The notes below the pieces were generated by a model that was given only the letters and a program-made list of their open reading frames with translations, ran no database searches and was not told the DNA's origin. Position numbers and translations under genes: made by a program. From Pseudobowmanella zhangzhouensis (GTDB taxonomy: Bacteria; Pseudomonadota; Gammaproteobacteria; Enterobacterales; Alteromonadaceae): a stretch of 64,000 nt of DNA. Location of the stretch: positions 124,001-188,000 of the forward strand of contig NZ_JBHSYO010000008.1 of assembly GCF_042662685.1 (NCBI RefSeq), read 5' to 3'. Each line of letters starts with the position of its first letter. Within the stretch, counting starts at the first letter, position 1. Below are positions 8,915 through 18,262 of this stretch, one piece after another.

Positions 8915-10078
8915 TCAACGTATACCCGCGAATAACTGCAATTTAGATGTGTATTTCTGTTCGTCTTCTACGTTATCTGCGTATCTTCTCGCCCGCAATA
9001 ATTCCCGTTCACTGCGGTCGTAGTCTCCCAACATAGCCCATGCCTTTGCTAAACCGAAATGGAAAGCATGATTTTTGTTATTCAAGCTATTTGCCCTCCG
9101 ATAAAAGTCCAGAGCCTCATCATAACGTCCTTTACTCATCGCTTCTTCGCCGAGAATAAAATGATAATAGGGATTATTAATTCGTCTCAGTACAACCTTT
9201 TCATAGAGCGCCTCTGCCTTTTGAGGCTGACCAATATGACTGTAATAGACGGCGAGGTTTTCCAATAGATTTGTATGATTAGGTGCATAAACTAAACCTG
9301 CTTCGTAACTATCACGAGCAGCGTCATAGTGTCCTGACATTCTATATGCAATGCCAATATTTCCATACGTTGGTACAAACGAACTATCGGCCCGAATTGC
9401 TGCACGGAAATAGGCGTAGGCGGCTAATATATTATTTTGAACTAACGCATCAGCCCCTTTGTTATTGTAAAACATGGCAACGATTCGACTTTTATCGATC
9501 TTATTGGTCGGGAAATGATAGCGAGATATCTCTGGGTCAAAATCGATGACAATTTCTTTACCATTGACAATCATCAGATCGACATTTTTCTTTTCTGCCT
9601 GCATTTTGAGTTTTAGATTAACGTGACCATTGAGCATGGAATACCCATCACGCCTCACCCAAGCCTCCGGAATGTGAACTTCTTGAAAAACTGGTTCTAA
9701 GCCAATGTACTGAGCCATTGAATAAGCCAGAATAGACATTGACAGGCAATTTGCCTGTTTCTGCTCCGAAGTTTCACTTGCAGTGGTATTTGCACTGTTC
9801 TCATAACGTAAATTCAACACTGACTGGTCGAATAGTTCATCAATCAGGGCATCCCGTCTTACTGCTAGATTGGGTGTCTTTGCAATAATCGGTTTGAGTT
9901 TCTCAATAATGGCTGGATTGAGTGCAAATATGTCTTCAACTGACTCGATGGGAATGGATGATGCATCTGGAAACAAGTCATCTCGCAATACTTCATCAAC
10001 ATGTAACCGGGATACCTGAGTTGTTTGGCAAGCACCCAATAATAATAGTGGCAACACCAGAAGAGCTCTTAGTTTCAT
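8915..10078 (-). CDS. Lipoprotein with transglutaminase-like domain and TPR repeats
   Basis: A 387-residue predicted lipoprotein: the lipobox LGAC puts the acylated cysteine at C17. Residues about 80-185 resemble the transglutaminase-like cysteine protease fold, with a plausible triad C111 (ANCLSM), H152 (NGHVNL) and D179 (VIDFD). Residues about 205-375 are tetratricopeptide repeats, recognisable by spaced A-Y-x-x-A and Y-x-x-A-L-x-x-Y/F helices. The protein probably acts at the envelope as a peptide-cleaving or peptide-binding scaffold. It is directly followed by the M28 peptidase gene, suggesting joint action. The family is not named here. Confidence 0.75.
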   Translation of the reverse strand: MKLRALLVLPLLLLGACQTTQVSRLHVDEVLRDDLFPDASSIPIESVEDIFALNPAIIEKLKPIIAKTPNLAVRRDALIDELFDQSVLNLRYENSANTTASETSEQKQANCLSMSILAYSMAQYIGLEPVFQEVHIPEAWVRRDGYSMLNGHVNLKLKMQAEKKNVDLMIVNGKEIVIDFDPEISRYHFPTNKIDKSRIVAMFYNNKGADALVQNNILAAYAYFRAAIRADSSFVPTYGNIGIAYRMSGHYDAARDSYEAGLVYAPNHTNLLENLAVYYSHIGQPQKAEALYEKVVLRRINNPYYHFILGEEAMSKGRYDEALDFYRRANSLNNKNHAFHFGLAKAWAMLGDYDRSERELLRARRYADNVEDEQKYTSKLQLFAGIR

Positions 10079-10157
10079 GATTGACCCACCCTTGGTTTGG
10101 CTTATTGATAACTATTACAGATATTTTCACAATCGCACCAGAGACTAATCCTGAAAA

Positions 10158-10772
10158 TTACTTGTTCGGTCGCTTTACCAACGAAAAGTTAAGTCTGTTT
10201 GGAATCCGAATCAGCATAAGCACAAGCGCAAAAAGCCCATAAAATATGGGTTCCGAGACATTCGCTTTAACTGACCAGTAAAAGTGCCAAATAACCAGCA
10301 GCAGCAGAGGATAAATAAGATTATGCAGGCGCTGCCAGTTTCTACCCATACGTCTGCGAATATTGTTTATTGAGGTGACCGATAGCGCACTGAATATACT
10401 CAGCGCCAGCATGCCCACCCATATGTATGGCCGTTTAATTAACTCACTAACAAACATATCGACACTAAGCGCCAGCTCGAACACCCAGTAATTAACCACA
10501 TGCAGTAGTGCAAAAAATGCTGCATACAAGCCGAGTAATCGCCTGGTTTGCATTAACCAGCCTGCTTTAAAGTGCTTTGCCAATGGTGAAACACAAAGGG
10601 TTAACAGCAGCATGTTTAAGCTGGCGATACCGCAAAAGTGAATGACACGCTCGACAGGATCCGGCCCCAGCGTATCTTGCCAGGCAGCTTGATACAGCCA
10701 GCCAATGCTTCCCAGGCAACCCAGATGAATAAGGTACTTTAGCAGCAGTACTTTTTTACCAGCAGAAAGCAT
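10158..10772 (-). CDS. msrQ: MsrQ, heme-binding membrane subunit of the MsrPQ system
   Basis: A 204-residue membrane protein with about six hydrophobic helices, family YedZ/MsrQ. Conserved histidines that can bind heme are seen in LLHVVNY and RLHNLIYP. It passes electrons from the quinone pool or flavin reductase to periplasmic MsrP. Its ATG overlaps the msrP stop (TAATG), which indicates translational coupling. The length agrees with the family. Confidence 0.93.
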   Translation of the reverse strand: MLSAGKKVLLLKYLIHLGCLGSIGWLYQAAWQDTLGPDPVERVIHFCGIASLNMLLLTLCVSPLAKHFKAGWLMQTRRLLGLYAAFFALLHVVNYWVFELALSVDMFVSELIKRPYIWVGMLALSIFSALSVTSINNIRRRMGRNWQRLHNLIYPLLLLVIWHFYWSVKANVSEPIFYGLFALVLMLIRIPNRLNFSLVKRPNK

Positions 10773-11770
10773 TAATAATTACGCCTCAAATCCATGCCCT
10801 TATATAAAGAGGCCACCTGTTCGGCGTAACCGTTAAACGGTTGGGTATCGATATAGGTTTGATTGAACAGGCCTCCACTGAGGATCCGTCGCTCTCGTGC
10901 CTGACTCCATCGCGGATGATCCACCGCTGGATTCACATTGGCGTAAAACCCATATTCCTGAGGAGCAAGCTTATTCCAGGTGGTAGGTGGCTGTTTATCC
11001 GTCAGACGGATGGACACGATAGATTTGATGCTTTTAAACCCATATTTCCACGGCACAACCAATCTCACTGGCGCACCATTTTGCCCTGGCAAGGTTTTAC
11101 CGTACAAACCCACCGCTAAGATGGTTAACGGGTGCATCGCTTCATCCATGCGCAGGCCCTCCACATAGGGATAATCTATACCGCCACCGAGAAAGTAGTT
11201 ACCGACCCCCGGCATCCTGGATTTATCTGCCAAAGACTCAAACGCGACATATTTAGCACTGCCTTGTGGGTCAGCCTGTTTAAGTAAGGAAGCTAAGGGG
11301 AAGCCAATCCAAGGGATGACCATTGACCAGGCTTCGACACAGCGCAGTCGATAAATACGTTCCTGCAGATCTCGTCGCTTAATCAGGTCTTCATAACCCA
11401 GAGTTATCGGCTTGTTGACCATACCAGACACCAGCAAGGTCCAGGGATCCGGATTAAAGTCTTTCGCGTTCTCCGCGGGTTGGTCTTTTTGGGTGCCGAA
11501 CTCATAAAAATTGTTGTAGCTGGTCACTTTTGACTCTGGCGTCAGGTCGGGTTCCGAGCGATTGGCATCGGCTACATAGCTAAGTGGCTTTAGCGCTATG
11601 GTCTGGTTATCACCAAACCAGTCCAAAACACCTGCTGTGGCATAGGGCGCCAATAATCCGGTGCTACCGACAAAGCCGAGCTGTTTCAACAACTGACGCC
11701 GCCCCCGGTAAACTGATTCGTCGGTCACCTGATTTTCACTTACATCCTGCTTTCGCTTAAAAGTAAACAA
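10772..11770 (-). CDS. msrP: MsrP, periplasmic methionine-sulfoxide reductase, molybdopterin subunit
   Basis: A 332-residue molybdoenzyme that repairs oxidised methionines in envelope proteins. It carries a Tat signal (RRQLLK) and the conserved Mo-ligand cysteine in YRLRCVEAWSM. It matches the E. coli protein along its whole length, including NGAPVRLVVPWKYG and the YAEQVASLYKGMDLR tail. The frame is open to 11830, but that would add 20 unusual residues. A TTG at 11770 with GGGGA upstream gives the family's length (332 versus 334). The exact start is uncertain; a GTG further in is also possible. Followed by msrQ. Confidence 0.93.
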   Translation of the reverse strand: MFTFKRKQDVSENQVTDESVYRGRRQLLKQLGFVGSTGLLAPYATAGVLDWFGDNQTIALKPLSYVADANRSEPDLTPESKVTSYNNFYEFGTQKDQPAENAKDFNPDPWTLLVSGMVNKPITLGYEDLIKRRDLQERIYRLRCVEAWSMVIPWIGFPLASLLKQADPQGSAKYVAFESLADKSRMPGVGNYFLGGGIDYPYVEGLRMDEAMHPLTILAVGLYGKTLPGQNGAPVRLVVPWKYGFKSIKSIVSIRLTDKQPPTTWNKLAPQEYGFYANVNPAVDHPRWSQARERRILSGGLFNQTYIDTQPFNGYAEQVASLYKGMDLRRNY

Positions 11771-11850
11771 TTCACATCCCCGGCAATTAAACCCTTTTCC
11801 ATCTACGCATAAAGACAGTGATAAGCCCAATTTGCTTTCAATCAGCCAAT

Positions 11851-11876
11851 AAAAAAGGAGCCATGAGGCTCCTTTT
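11851..11876 (-). terminator. Intrinsic terminator after nspC
   Basis: On the minus strand AGGAGCC-TCA-TGGCTCCT is followed by a T run, directly downstream of the carboxynorspermidine decarboxylase stop. Confidence 0.85.
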
Positions 11877-11881
11877 CTAAA

Positions 11882-13018
11882 TCAGGACAGGCGGTCCCTG
11901 AAATCTTCGTATTCAAAGTGACGTATCAAATCGAACTCACCATTTTTACGTAAAATTCCGATATCCGGATGTTGCACACCATTAAAGAAGGTAGTTTTCA
12001 CCATAGTGTAGTGAATCATATCTTCAAAGATAATGCGGTCACCAATGGCTAAAGGCTTATCAAAACTGTAGGTGTCAATCACATCACCGGCCAGACAGGA
12101 GTTCCCGCCCAGCTTATAATCATGGCCTTTCTCGCCGGCTTCACCTGTACCGCGCACGACTGGGCGATAAGGCATCTCCAGTACATCTGGCATATGTGCC
12201 GTGGCAGAAATATCCAGAATGGCGATTTTGTCGCGATTTTCAACGATATCCACGACTTCGGCCACCAGCGGCCCGGTTTGCCAAGCCACCGCAGAGCCTG
12301 GCTCCAGAATAATATGCAGATCATATTTTTCGCGGAAGGCTTTCAAGGTCTTAATCAGGTGGTCTACATCGTAACCTTTGCGCGTCATCAGGTGACCACC
12401 GCCCAGGTTTAACCATTTCATTTGCGGCAACCATTTGGCAAAGCGCTTTTCGACTGCCTCCAATGTGCGCTCGGCGGCAAACGAGTCACATTCACACAGG
12501 TTGTGTACATGGAAGCCATCGATGCCGCTTAGATCCAACCCTTCTAGTTGCGACGCACGAACACCTAAACGTGAGCCCGGTGCACTGGGGTCATATAACT
12601 CAGTTTCCGCTTCTCGATGTTCCGGGTTAATTCGCAGCCCCATTGAGATACCAGCATCGGCAACCTGCTGTTGATAACGCTGCCACTGACCAACACTGTT
12701 AAACGAGATATGGTTAACCAACTGGACTAATTCGTCTATATCCTGTGGCTTATAGGCTGGTGCGTAAGCGTGTACTTCCTTACCGAATTCAAATTTGGCC
12801 AGTTTAGCTTCCCAAACAGAGCTGGCGGTACAGCCTTTCAGATACTGTTTGACCAGCGGAAAGGTCGACCACATGGAGAAACCTTTCAGCGCAAGGATAA
12901 TATCAACACCGGCTTCCTGTTGAACCCGCTGCATAATCTGCAGGTTAGCCTCCAGACGGCTCTCTTCACATACATAGCAAGGCGATGGAATGGCAGGATG
13001 TAAAATCGGATCAGTCAC
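11882..13018 (-). CDS. nspC: Carboxynorspermidine/carboxyspermidine decarboxylase
   Basis: A 378-residue PLP enzyme of the fold-type III decarboxylases. The PLP lysine is in the ALKGFSMW motif near residue 45. The family motifs LNLGGGH, ILEPGSAV and GGNSCLAGDVI (active-site Cys) are all present. It decarboxylates carboxyspermidine or carboxynorspermidine to the triamine. The frame is open to a TTG at 13033, but GGAG is spaced for the GTG at 13018, which gives the normal length. It is preceded by the dehydrogenase that makes its substrate, with a hairpin between the genes. Confidence 0.93.
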   Translation of the reverse strand: MTDPILHPAIPSPCYVCEESRLEANLQIMQRVQQEAGVDIILALKGFSMWSTFPLVKQYLKGCTASSVWEAKLAKFEFGKEVHAYAPAYKPQDIDELVQLVNHISFNSVGQWQRYQQQVADAGISMGLRINPEHREAETELYDPSAPGSRLGVRASQLEGLDLSGIDGFHVHNLCECDSFAAERTLEAVEKRFAKWLPQMKWLNLGGGHLMTRKGYDVDHLIKTLKAFREKYDLHIILEPGSAVAWQTGPLVAEVVDIVENRDKIAILDISATAHMPDVLEMPYRPVVRGTGEAGEKGHDYKLGGNSCLAGDVIDTYSFDKPLAIGDRIIFEDMIHYTMVKTTFFNGVQHPDIGILRKNGEFDLIRHFEYEDFRDRLS

Positions 13019-13045
13019 AGCAAATAACTCCAAATAAACAGAGTG

Positions 13046-13067
13046 AAAAACGCCACCCTGGAGGTGG
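13046..13067 (-). terminator. Hairpin terminator/attenuator between carboxynorspermidine dehydrogenase and nspC
   Basis: On the minus strand CGCCACC-TCCAG-GGTGGCG is followed by TTTTT, within 35 bases of the dehydrogenase stop and just before nspC. As an intrinsic terminator it would lower nspC expression relative to the first gene. Confidence 0.65.
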
Positions 13068-13078
13068 CGTGTGTCTTA

Positions 13079-14278
13079 TTACTTCGCGAACGGAGAGTCA
13101 CATTCAATCACATGCCATGGCAAGCCATGCACGTTCAACAGCTCCATAAATGGATCCGGATCGAATTGCTCCATATTCCATACGCCCGGTTTCATCCAGG
13201 TACCTTTTAACATCAGCGCGGCCCCGATCATCGCCGGAACACCGGTAGTGTATGAAACAGCCTGAGCACCGACTTCTGCGTGGCAGGCAGCGTGGTCACA
13301 GTTGTTATAGATAAAGATGGTCTTCTCTTTACCATCTTTGATACCGGTAATGTAAGTACCGATACAGGTTTGTCCCTGATAACCATCAGACAAAGAGCCA
13401 GGGTTAGGTAATACAGCCTTGAGGAACTCCAAAGGCACAATTTGCTGACCCTGGAAGTTGATTGGCTCAATGCTGGTCATACCGATACCTTCCAACACAC
13501 GCAGGTGGGTCAGGTACGCTTCGCCGAAAGTCATCCAGAAACGGGCACGCTTCAGCGTTGGGAAGTGCTTAACCAGGGATTCCAGTTCTTCATGGAACAT
13601 CAGGTAAGAGGCACGAACACCAATGTTCTGATAATCCAGATCTTCACGCACGCTCAGTGGATCGGTTTCTTTCCACTCACCGTTTTCCCAGAAACGACCA
13701 CGCTGAGTAATCTCACGGATATTAATTTCCGGGTTGAAATTGGTCGCAAACGCCTTGCCGTGGTCACCACCATTACAATCGACGATATCCAGATAGTGAA
13801 TTTCATCAAAATAGTGCTTAGCTGTGTACGCGGTATACACGTTGGTAACACCCGGATCGAAACCGCTGCCCAGCAGGGCCATGATACCGGCGTCTTTGAA
13901 TTTATCCTGATACGCCCACTGCCAGCTATATTCGAATTTGGCTTCGTCTTTTGGCTCGTAGTTAGCGGTGTCCAGGTAGTGTGTCTTGGTTGCCAGACAC
14001 GCATCCATAATCGGCAGATCCTGATAAGGTAATGCCAGGTTAACCACCAGATCAGGCTTCACTTGTTCGATTAACTTGATGACTTCATCAGCGTTATCAG
14101 CATCGACTGCAAAAACCCCTTTAATACGATCCACGCCACATTCTTGTTGCAACGCTTCACACTTAGACAGGGTACGGCTAGCCAAGTAAATTTCATCAAA
14201 AAACTCTGGCAAACGCGCACATTTTTTAACAGTTACAGTACTGACACCACCAGCACCAATAATCAGAACGCGGGACAT
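13079..14278 (-). CDS. Carboxynorspermidine synthase (saccharopine-dehydrogenase family)
   Basis: A 399-residue NAD(P)-dependent enzyme. The N-terminal Rossmann motif is VLIIGAGGVSTVTVKKCA. The family name often seen is saccharopine dehydrogenase/Lys1-like, but beside nspC it is the carboxynorspermidine dehydrogenase (CANSDH). CANSDH condenses aspartate semialdehyde with putrescine or 1,3-diaminopropane. Together the two genes form the alternative route to spermidine or norspermidine that does not need S-adenosylmethionine decarboxylase. Start: ATG with GGAATAT upstream. Which diamine is used cannot be told from the sequence. Confidence 0.92.
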   Translation of the reverse strand: MSRVLIIGAGGVSTVTVKKCARLPEFFDEIYLASRTLSKCEALQQECGVDRIKGVFAVDADNADEVIKLIEQVKPDLVVNLALPYQDLPIMDACLATKTHYLDTANYEPKDEAKFEYSWQWAYQDKFKDAGIMALLGSGFDPGVTNVYTAYTAKHYFDEIHYLDIVDCNGGDHGKAFATNFNPEINIREITQRGRFWENGEWKETDPLSVREDLDYQNIGVRASYLMFHEELESLVKHFPTLKRARFWMTFGEAYLTHLRVLEGIGMTSIEPINFQGQQIVPLEFLKAVLPNPGSLSDGYQGQTCIGTYITGIKDGKEKTIFIYNNCDHAACHAEVGAQAVSYTTGVPAMIGAALMLKGTWMKPGVWNMEQFDPDPFMELLNVHGLPWHVIECDSPFAK

Positions 14279-14455
14279 AGATATTCCTCAACGGTTAGCA
14301 AATGAAAAAAACGCTGCATGCTATCACCATTGCAAAACTTGGCAATAGTTTCACAGACTTAACCCGAAAAAAGCAGTGTAGCAAATTACGCAGGCAACTG
14401 TTTGGAAACACGAATATTCGCCAACATGTGATCAATCTTCCAATCTTGCAGACAC

Positions 14456-14480
14456 AAAAAAGCCGGGTTAAACCCGGCTT
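14456..14480 (-). terminator. Intrinsic terminator after acnB
   Basis: On the minus strand AAGCCGGGTT/AACCCGGCTT is followed by TTTT, 16 bases downstream of the acnB stop. Confidence 0.88.
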
Positions 14481-14496
14481 CTTCAGTTAAGAGTGA

Positions 14497-17109
14497 TTAT
14501 GCCACGCTCAAGGTGGGGATAATCGTTTCTTTCGCTTTGTCAGATGCTTTGAGGAACTCATCCATTTTGTCGAAATTCAGGTAACGGAAGATATCACCGC
14601 TCATGGTCTGAATCTTACTGGCGTATTCCATATACTCTTCACGCGTTGGGATTTTGCCCATGATTGCACCAACCGCTGCCAGCTCGGCAGATGTCAGGTA
14701 AACATTGGCGCCATCACCCAGACGATTCGGGAAGTTACGCGTTGAAGTCGACAGCACTGTGGTTCCCGCTTTCACACGAGCCTGGTTACCCATACACAGT
14801 GAACATCCTGGCATTTCCGTACGCACACCGGCGCGGCCGTAGATGTTGTAATAGCCTTCTTCCATCAACTGAGCTTTGTCCATCTTAGTCGGTGGAGAGA
14901 TCCACAGACGAGTAGACAATTCACCTTTGGTTTGCTCAAGCAGTTTACCTGCCGCACGGAAGTGACCAATGTTAGTCATGCATGAACCGATAAACACTTC
15001 ATCGACACTGTCGCCTGCCACATCAGACAGAGTGCGCGCGTCATCCGGATCGTTTGGTGCACACACGATTGGTTCGTTGATATCGGCCAGATCGATTTCA
15101 ATCACAGCGGCATATTCAGCGTCTTTATCTGCGCGCATCAGGCTTGGGTTGGCCAGCCATTCTTCCATCTTACGGGCACGACGCTCAAGCGTACGCGCAT
15201 CACCGTAACCTTCGTTGATCATCCAGCGCAACATGACGATGTTGGAACGCAGATATTCAGCTACTGACTCCTCAGACAGATTGATTGTACAGCCCGCGGC
15301 AGAACGCTCTGCAGAGGCATCAGACAATTCAAACGCCTGCTCAACAGTCAGGTTTTCCAGACCTTCGATTTCCAGAATGTTACCCGAGAAGATGTTTTTC
15401 TTACCTTTCTTCTCAACTGTCAGCAGACCTTCTTTAATTGCATACAGAGGAATAGCATGCACCAGGTCACGCAGCGTGATACCCGGCTGCATTTCACCTT
15501 TAAAGCGCACTAATACTGACTCTGGCATATCCAATGGCATCACACCGGTCGCAGCAGCGAACGCCACCAATCCAGAACCAGCCGGGAAAGAAATACCCAG
15601 TGGGAAACGAGTGTGTGAGTCACCACCAGTACCAACGGTGTCAGGCAACAGCATACGGTTCAGCCAGCTGTGAATGATACCGTCGCCAGGGCGCAGTGAC
15701 ACACCACCACGGTTCATAATGAAGTCTGGCAACGTGTGCTGTGTATCGATATCGACCGGCTTAGGATAAGCCGCGGTATGACAGAATGACTGCATGGTCA
15801 GGTCAGCAGTAAAGCCCAGACACGCCAGATCTTTCAGTTCATCACGAGTCATAGGACCTGTGGTGTCCTGAGAGCCAACCGTTGTCATTTTTGGCTCTAC
15901 ATACATACCCGGGCGAACACCCTGCATGCCGCACGCCTTGCCGACCATTTTCTGGGCCAGGGTGTAACCTTTGCCTGAGTCAACTGGTTGCTCTGGTTTG
16001 CGGAATACATCACTGGTGCCCATACCTAAGGCTTCGCGTGCACGCTCAGTCAGACCGCGACCGATAATCAGGTTAATACGGCCACCGGCACGTACTTCAT
16101 CCAGCAGCACTTTAGATTTGTAGCTGTACTCCGCCAGCACTTCGCCGCTGTCTGCGTTCTTAATAACACCATCCAGTGGACGAATTTCGATGGTATCGCC
16201 CATCTCCATCTTGTCGACGTCAGCTTCAAATACCAGTGCACCGGCATCTTCCATTGTATTGAAGAAAATGGGTGCCACTTTGCCACCAATACAGATACCA
16301 CCACCGCGCTTGTTTGGTACGCCCGGCAGATCTTCACCGAAGAACCACAGTACAGAGTTAGTCGCAGATTTACGTGAAGAGCCCGTGCCCACTACGTCAC
16401 CAACGAAGGCGACTGGCAAGCCTTTGGCTTTGATGTCTTCAATCTGTTTCATTGGGCCGATTTCGCCCGGCGCATCTGGTTCCAGACCGTCGCGCTTCAT
16501 TTTGTACATGGCTAATGCGTGCAGAGGGATATCCGGACGAGACCAGGCATCCGGTGCGGGTGACAGATCATCCGTGTTGGTTTCACCCGTCACTTTGAAA
16601 ACAGTGGCTTTAATCGACTCAGGGATTTCAGGACGCGAGGTAAACCATTCGGCATCCGCCCAGCTTTGTAACACTTCCTTCGCGTGAGCGTTACCCGCTT
16701 TGGCTTTTTCTTCCACGTCGTGGAAGGCATCAAACATCAGCAAGGTATGCTTCAGTTCTTCTGCAGCTAACTCAGCCAGGTCGCCGTCGTCTAATAATGA
16801 AACCAGTGTTTCGATGTTATAACCACCGTGCATGTTACCCAGTAACTGCACCGCAGCATCTTTAGAAATCAGCGGCGAATTAGTTTCACCTTTTACGATT
16901 GCGCTCAGGAAGCCTGCCTTCACATAGGCAGCTTCATCCACACCAGGAGGAACGCGGTCAGAGATTAACTCCAACAAGAAATCTTCTTCGCCAGCTGGCG
17001 GATTTTTCAGTAATTCAATCAACTCGGCAGTTTGCTCTGCACTTAGCGGCTTAGGCGGTACACCTTGCTCTGCACGCTCGGCAACATGTTGACGATATGC
17101 TTCTAACAC
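14497..17109 (-). CDS. acnB: Bifunctional aconitate hydratase 2 / 2-methylisocitrate dehydratase
   Basis: An 870-residue cytoplasmic aconitase B of the TCA cycle (citrate to isocitrate), which also acts on 2-methylisocitrate in propionate use. The N-terminal HEAT-like domain (AEQTAELIELLKNPPAGEE) and the swivel domain precede the catalytic part. The 4Fe-4S ligands are the cysteines in FIGSCMTNIGH and PGCSLCMGNQ. It is about five residues longer than the E. coli enzyme. The start codon is GTG (17109), with GAGGA seven bases upstream. The next upstream gene on the strand is 176 bases away, so it has its own promoter region. Confidence 0.97.
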   Translation of the reverse strand: MLEAYRQHVAERAEQGVPPKPLSAEQTAELIELLKNPPAGEEDFLLELISDRVPPGVDEAAYVKAGFLSAIVKGETNSPLISKDAAVQLLGNMHGGYNIETLVSLLDDGDLAELAAEELKHTLLMFDAFHDVEEKAKAGNAHAKEVLQSWADAEWFTSRPEIPESIKATVFKVTGETNTDDLSPAPDAWSRPDIPLHALAMYKMKRDGLEPDAPGEIGPMKQIEDIKAKGLPVAFVGDVVGTGSSRKSATNSVLWFFGEDLPGVPNKRGGGICIGGKVAPIFFNTMEDAGALVFEADVDKMEMGDTIEIRPLDGVIKNADSGEVLAEYSYKSKVLLDEVRAGGRINLIIGRGLTERAREALGMGTSDVFRKPEQPVDSGKGYTLAQKMVGKACGMQGVRPGMYVEPKMTTVGSQDTTGPMTRDELKDLACLGFTADLTMQSFCHTAAYPKPVDIDTQHTLPDFIMNRGGVSLRPGDGIIHSWLNRMLLPDTVGTGGDSHTRFPLGISFPAGSGLVAFAAATGVMPLDMPESVLVRFKGEMQPGITLRDLVHAIPLYAIKEGLLTVEKKGKKNIFSGNILEIEGLENLTVEQAFELSDASAERSAAGCTINLSEESVAEYLRSNIVMLRWMINEGYGDARTLERRARKMEEWLANPSLMRADKDAEYAAVIEIDLADINEPIVCAPNDPDDARTLSDVAGDSVDEVFIGSCMTNIGHFRAAGKLLEQTKGELSTRLWISPPTKMDKAQLMEEGYYNIYGRAGVRTEMPGCSLCMGNQARVKAGTTVLSTSTRNFPNRLGDGANVYLTSAELAAVGAIMGKIPTREEYMEYASKIQTMSGDIFRYLNFDKMDEFLKASDKAKETIIPTLSVA

Positions 17110-17207
17110 TATGAAATCCTCTTTGTTATCTGCGACTACTCAGAACGAGCGCACAGTTTAGGAATGAAACCGCCTAAGTATAAAGGCTGAAAGGAAAAAT
17201 TAACAAC

Positions 17208-17268
17208 GAACAGGGCTCAGATTTGTTTATAGCCAGCATAAATTTGATGAATTTCAAACGCCCTGTTC
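17208..17268 (-). repeat. Nested inverted repeat upstream of acnB / downstream of the HDOD gene
   Basis: Arms GAACAGGGC (17208-17216) and GCCCTGTTC (17260-17268) enclose a second small dyad, TTTGA/TCAAA. In RNA this makes a long stem with an internal hairpin. It could end HDOD transcription or belong to the acnB leader. There is no strong T run directly after the stem. Confidence 0.45.
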
Positions 17269-17285
17269 ATTATTTATTCGAATAA

Positions 17286-18131
17286 TTAAAACACCAAAAA
17301 CAAATCCGGGTTCATCAGGAACAGGATGCTTTGTGCCTCCTGACGAGCGAAGGCAACGGCATCGACCATCATCTCCTCACTGATATTGTGGGATTTGAGG
17401 ATCTCCAGATTGATCAGGGTCGGCAGCGAATAAAATTCCGGATGAATCAGCGTCAGTGCACCGCGAATCGCCCCGTTAATAATCGCCGCTTCTTTAATTT
17501 CCAATGCTTGCTGAATATTAAAACTTTGTCTGATCGGACTGTATATTTCCTCTGGCACACCCCACAAACGCATGATGTGGTAGCTGACATCGGCGTAGGT
17601 AAAACCCATCACCCGCTTTTGCACCTGCCAGGGCACGAGTTTTGCGTGATAATCCTCACAATTAGCTGCCAGTTCGGGCGCTTGTCTGGCAACGGCTAAT
17701 TCCCCGAAATTAGCTACCAATCCGGTCAGGAAAAGCTGCTCTGCATGCTTGCATTTGGCTAATTTGCCTAATTCACGTGCAATCAGACTGGTAAACACCG
17801 ATTGCTGCCAGAAACGTTCAAGATTAATAGAGACGTCATCAAACTGTTTAAACACACTGCTGGCTGTCTCAGTCATGACCAGTGAATAAACCGATTCACC
17901 ACCGATGACGTTAACAGCCTTACCAATAGTCGTGACCTTGTTAGGGAAGTTATACAGGGCGCTGTTGGCAAGCTTAATTAAACTCGCAGCCAGAGACGGA
18001 TCGACAGCAATGACTTCTGCGATGTCGTCGATATTAGAGTAATCATCATCCAGCATCTCGCGGATCCGCGAGCAGGTATCAGGCAAAGCAAAGGATTCAG
18101 TCACACTTTTAGCGTAGTCTATGGCTTGCAT
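17286..18131 (-). CDS. HDOD domain protein
   Basis: A 281-residue single-domain HDOD protein (metal-less relative of HD phosphodiesterases). Typical signals are the start of the domain around residue 15 (LPDTCSRIREML), the VIAVDPSLAASLIKLANSA helix pair and the FLTGLVANFGELAV segment. The catalytic HD pair of true phosphodiesterases is not evident. Such proteins act in signalling, motility or DNA-damage responses, with no established reaction. It is divergent from the DUF3300 gene. Start: ATG with GGAGATGTG upstream. Confidence 0.85.
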   Translation of the reverse strand: MQAIDYAKSVTESFALPDTCSRIREMLDDDYSNIDDIAEVIAVDPSLAASLIKLANSALYNFPNKVTTIGKAVNVIGGESVYSLVMTETASSVFKQFDDVSINLERFWQQSVFTSLIARELGKLAKCKHAEQLFLTGLVANFGELAVARQAPELAANCEDYHAKLVPWQVQKRVMGFTYADVSYHIMRLWGVPEEIYSPIRQSFNIQQALEIKEAAIINGAIRGALTLIHPEFYSLPTLINLEILKSHNISEEMMVDAVAFARQEAQSILFLMNPDLFLVF

Positions 18132-18262
18132 CGTTCACATCTCCTCCAGCCCACTGATCTGAATATAGCCAAGCTTAACTACATGGCAAACTTGCTATTC
18201 AGTTTGAGTTAACAAAAGCACGCGTATACCTGACAGTACGACACAACATCAGGAAGAGCGTC

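Noticed and set aside
13442..14032. A 196-residue reading frame opposite the carboxynorspermidine synthase
   Set aside because: Antisense to a well-recognised gene, with no ribosome-binding site or domain.
14302..14490. A small 62-residue gene between the polyamine genes and acnB
   Set aside because: No ribosome-binding site, overlaps the acnB terminator, and has no recognisable family.
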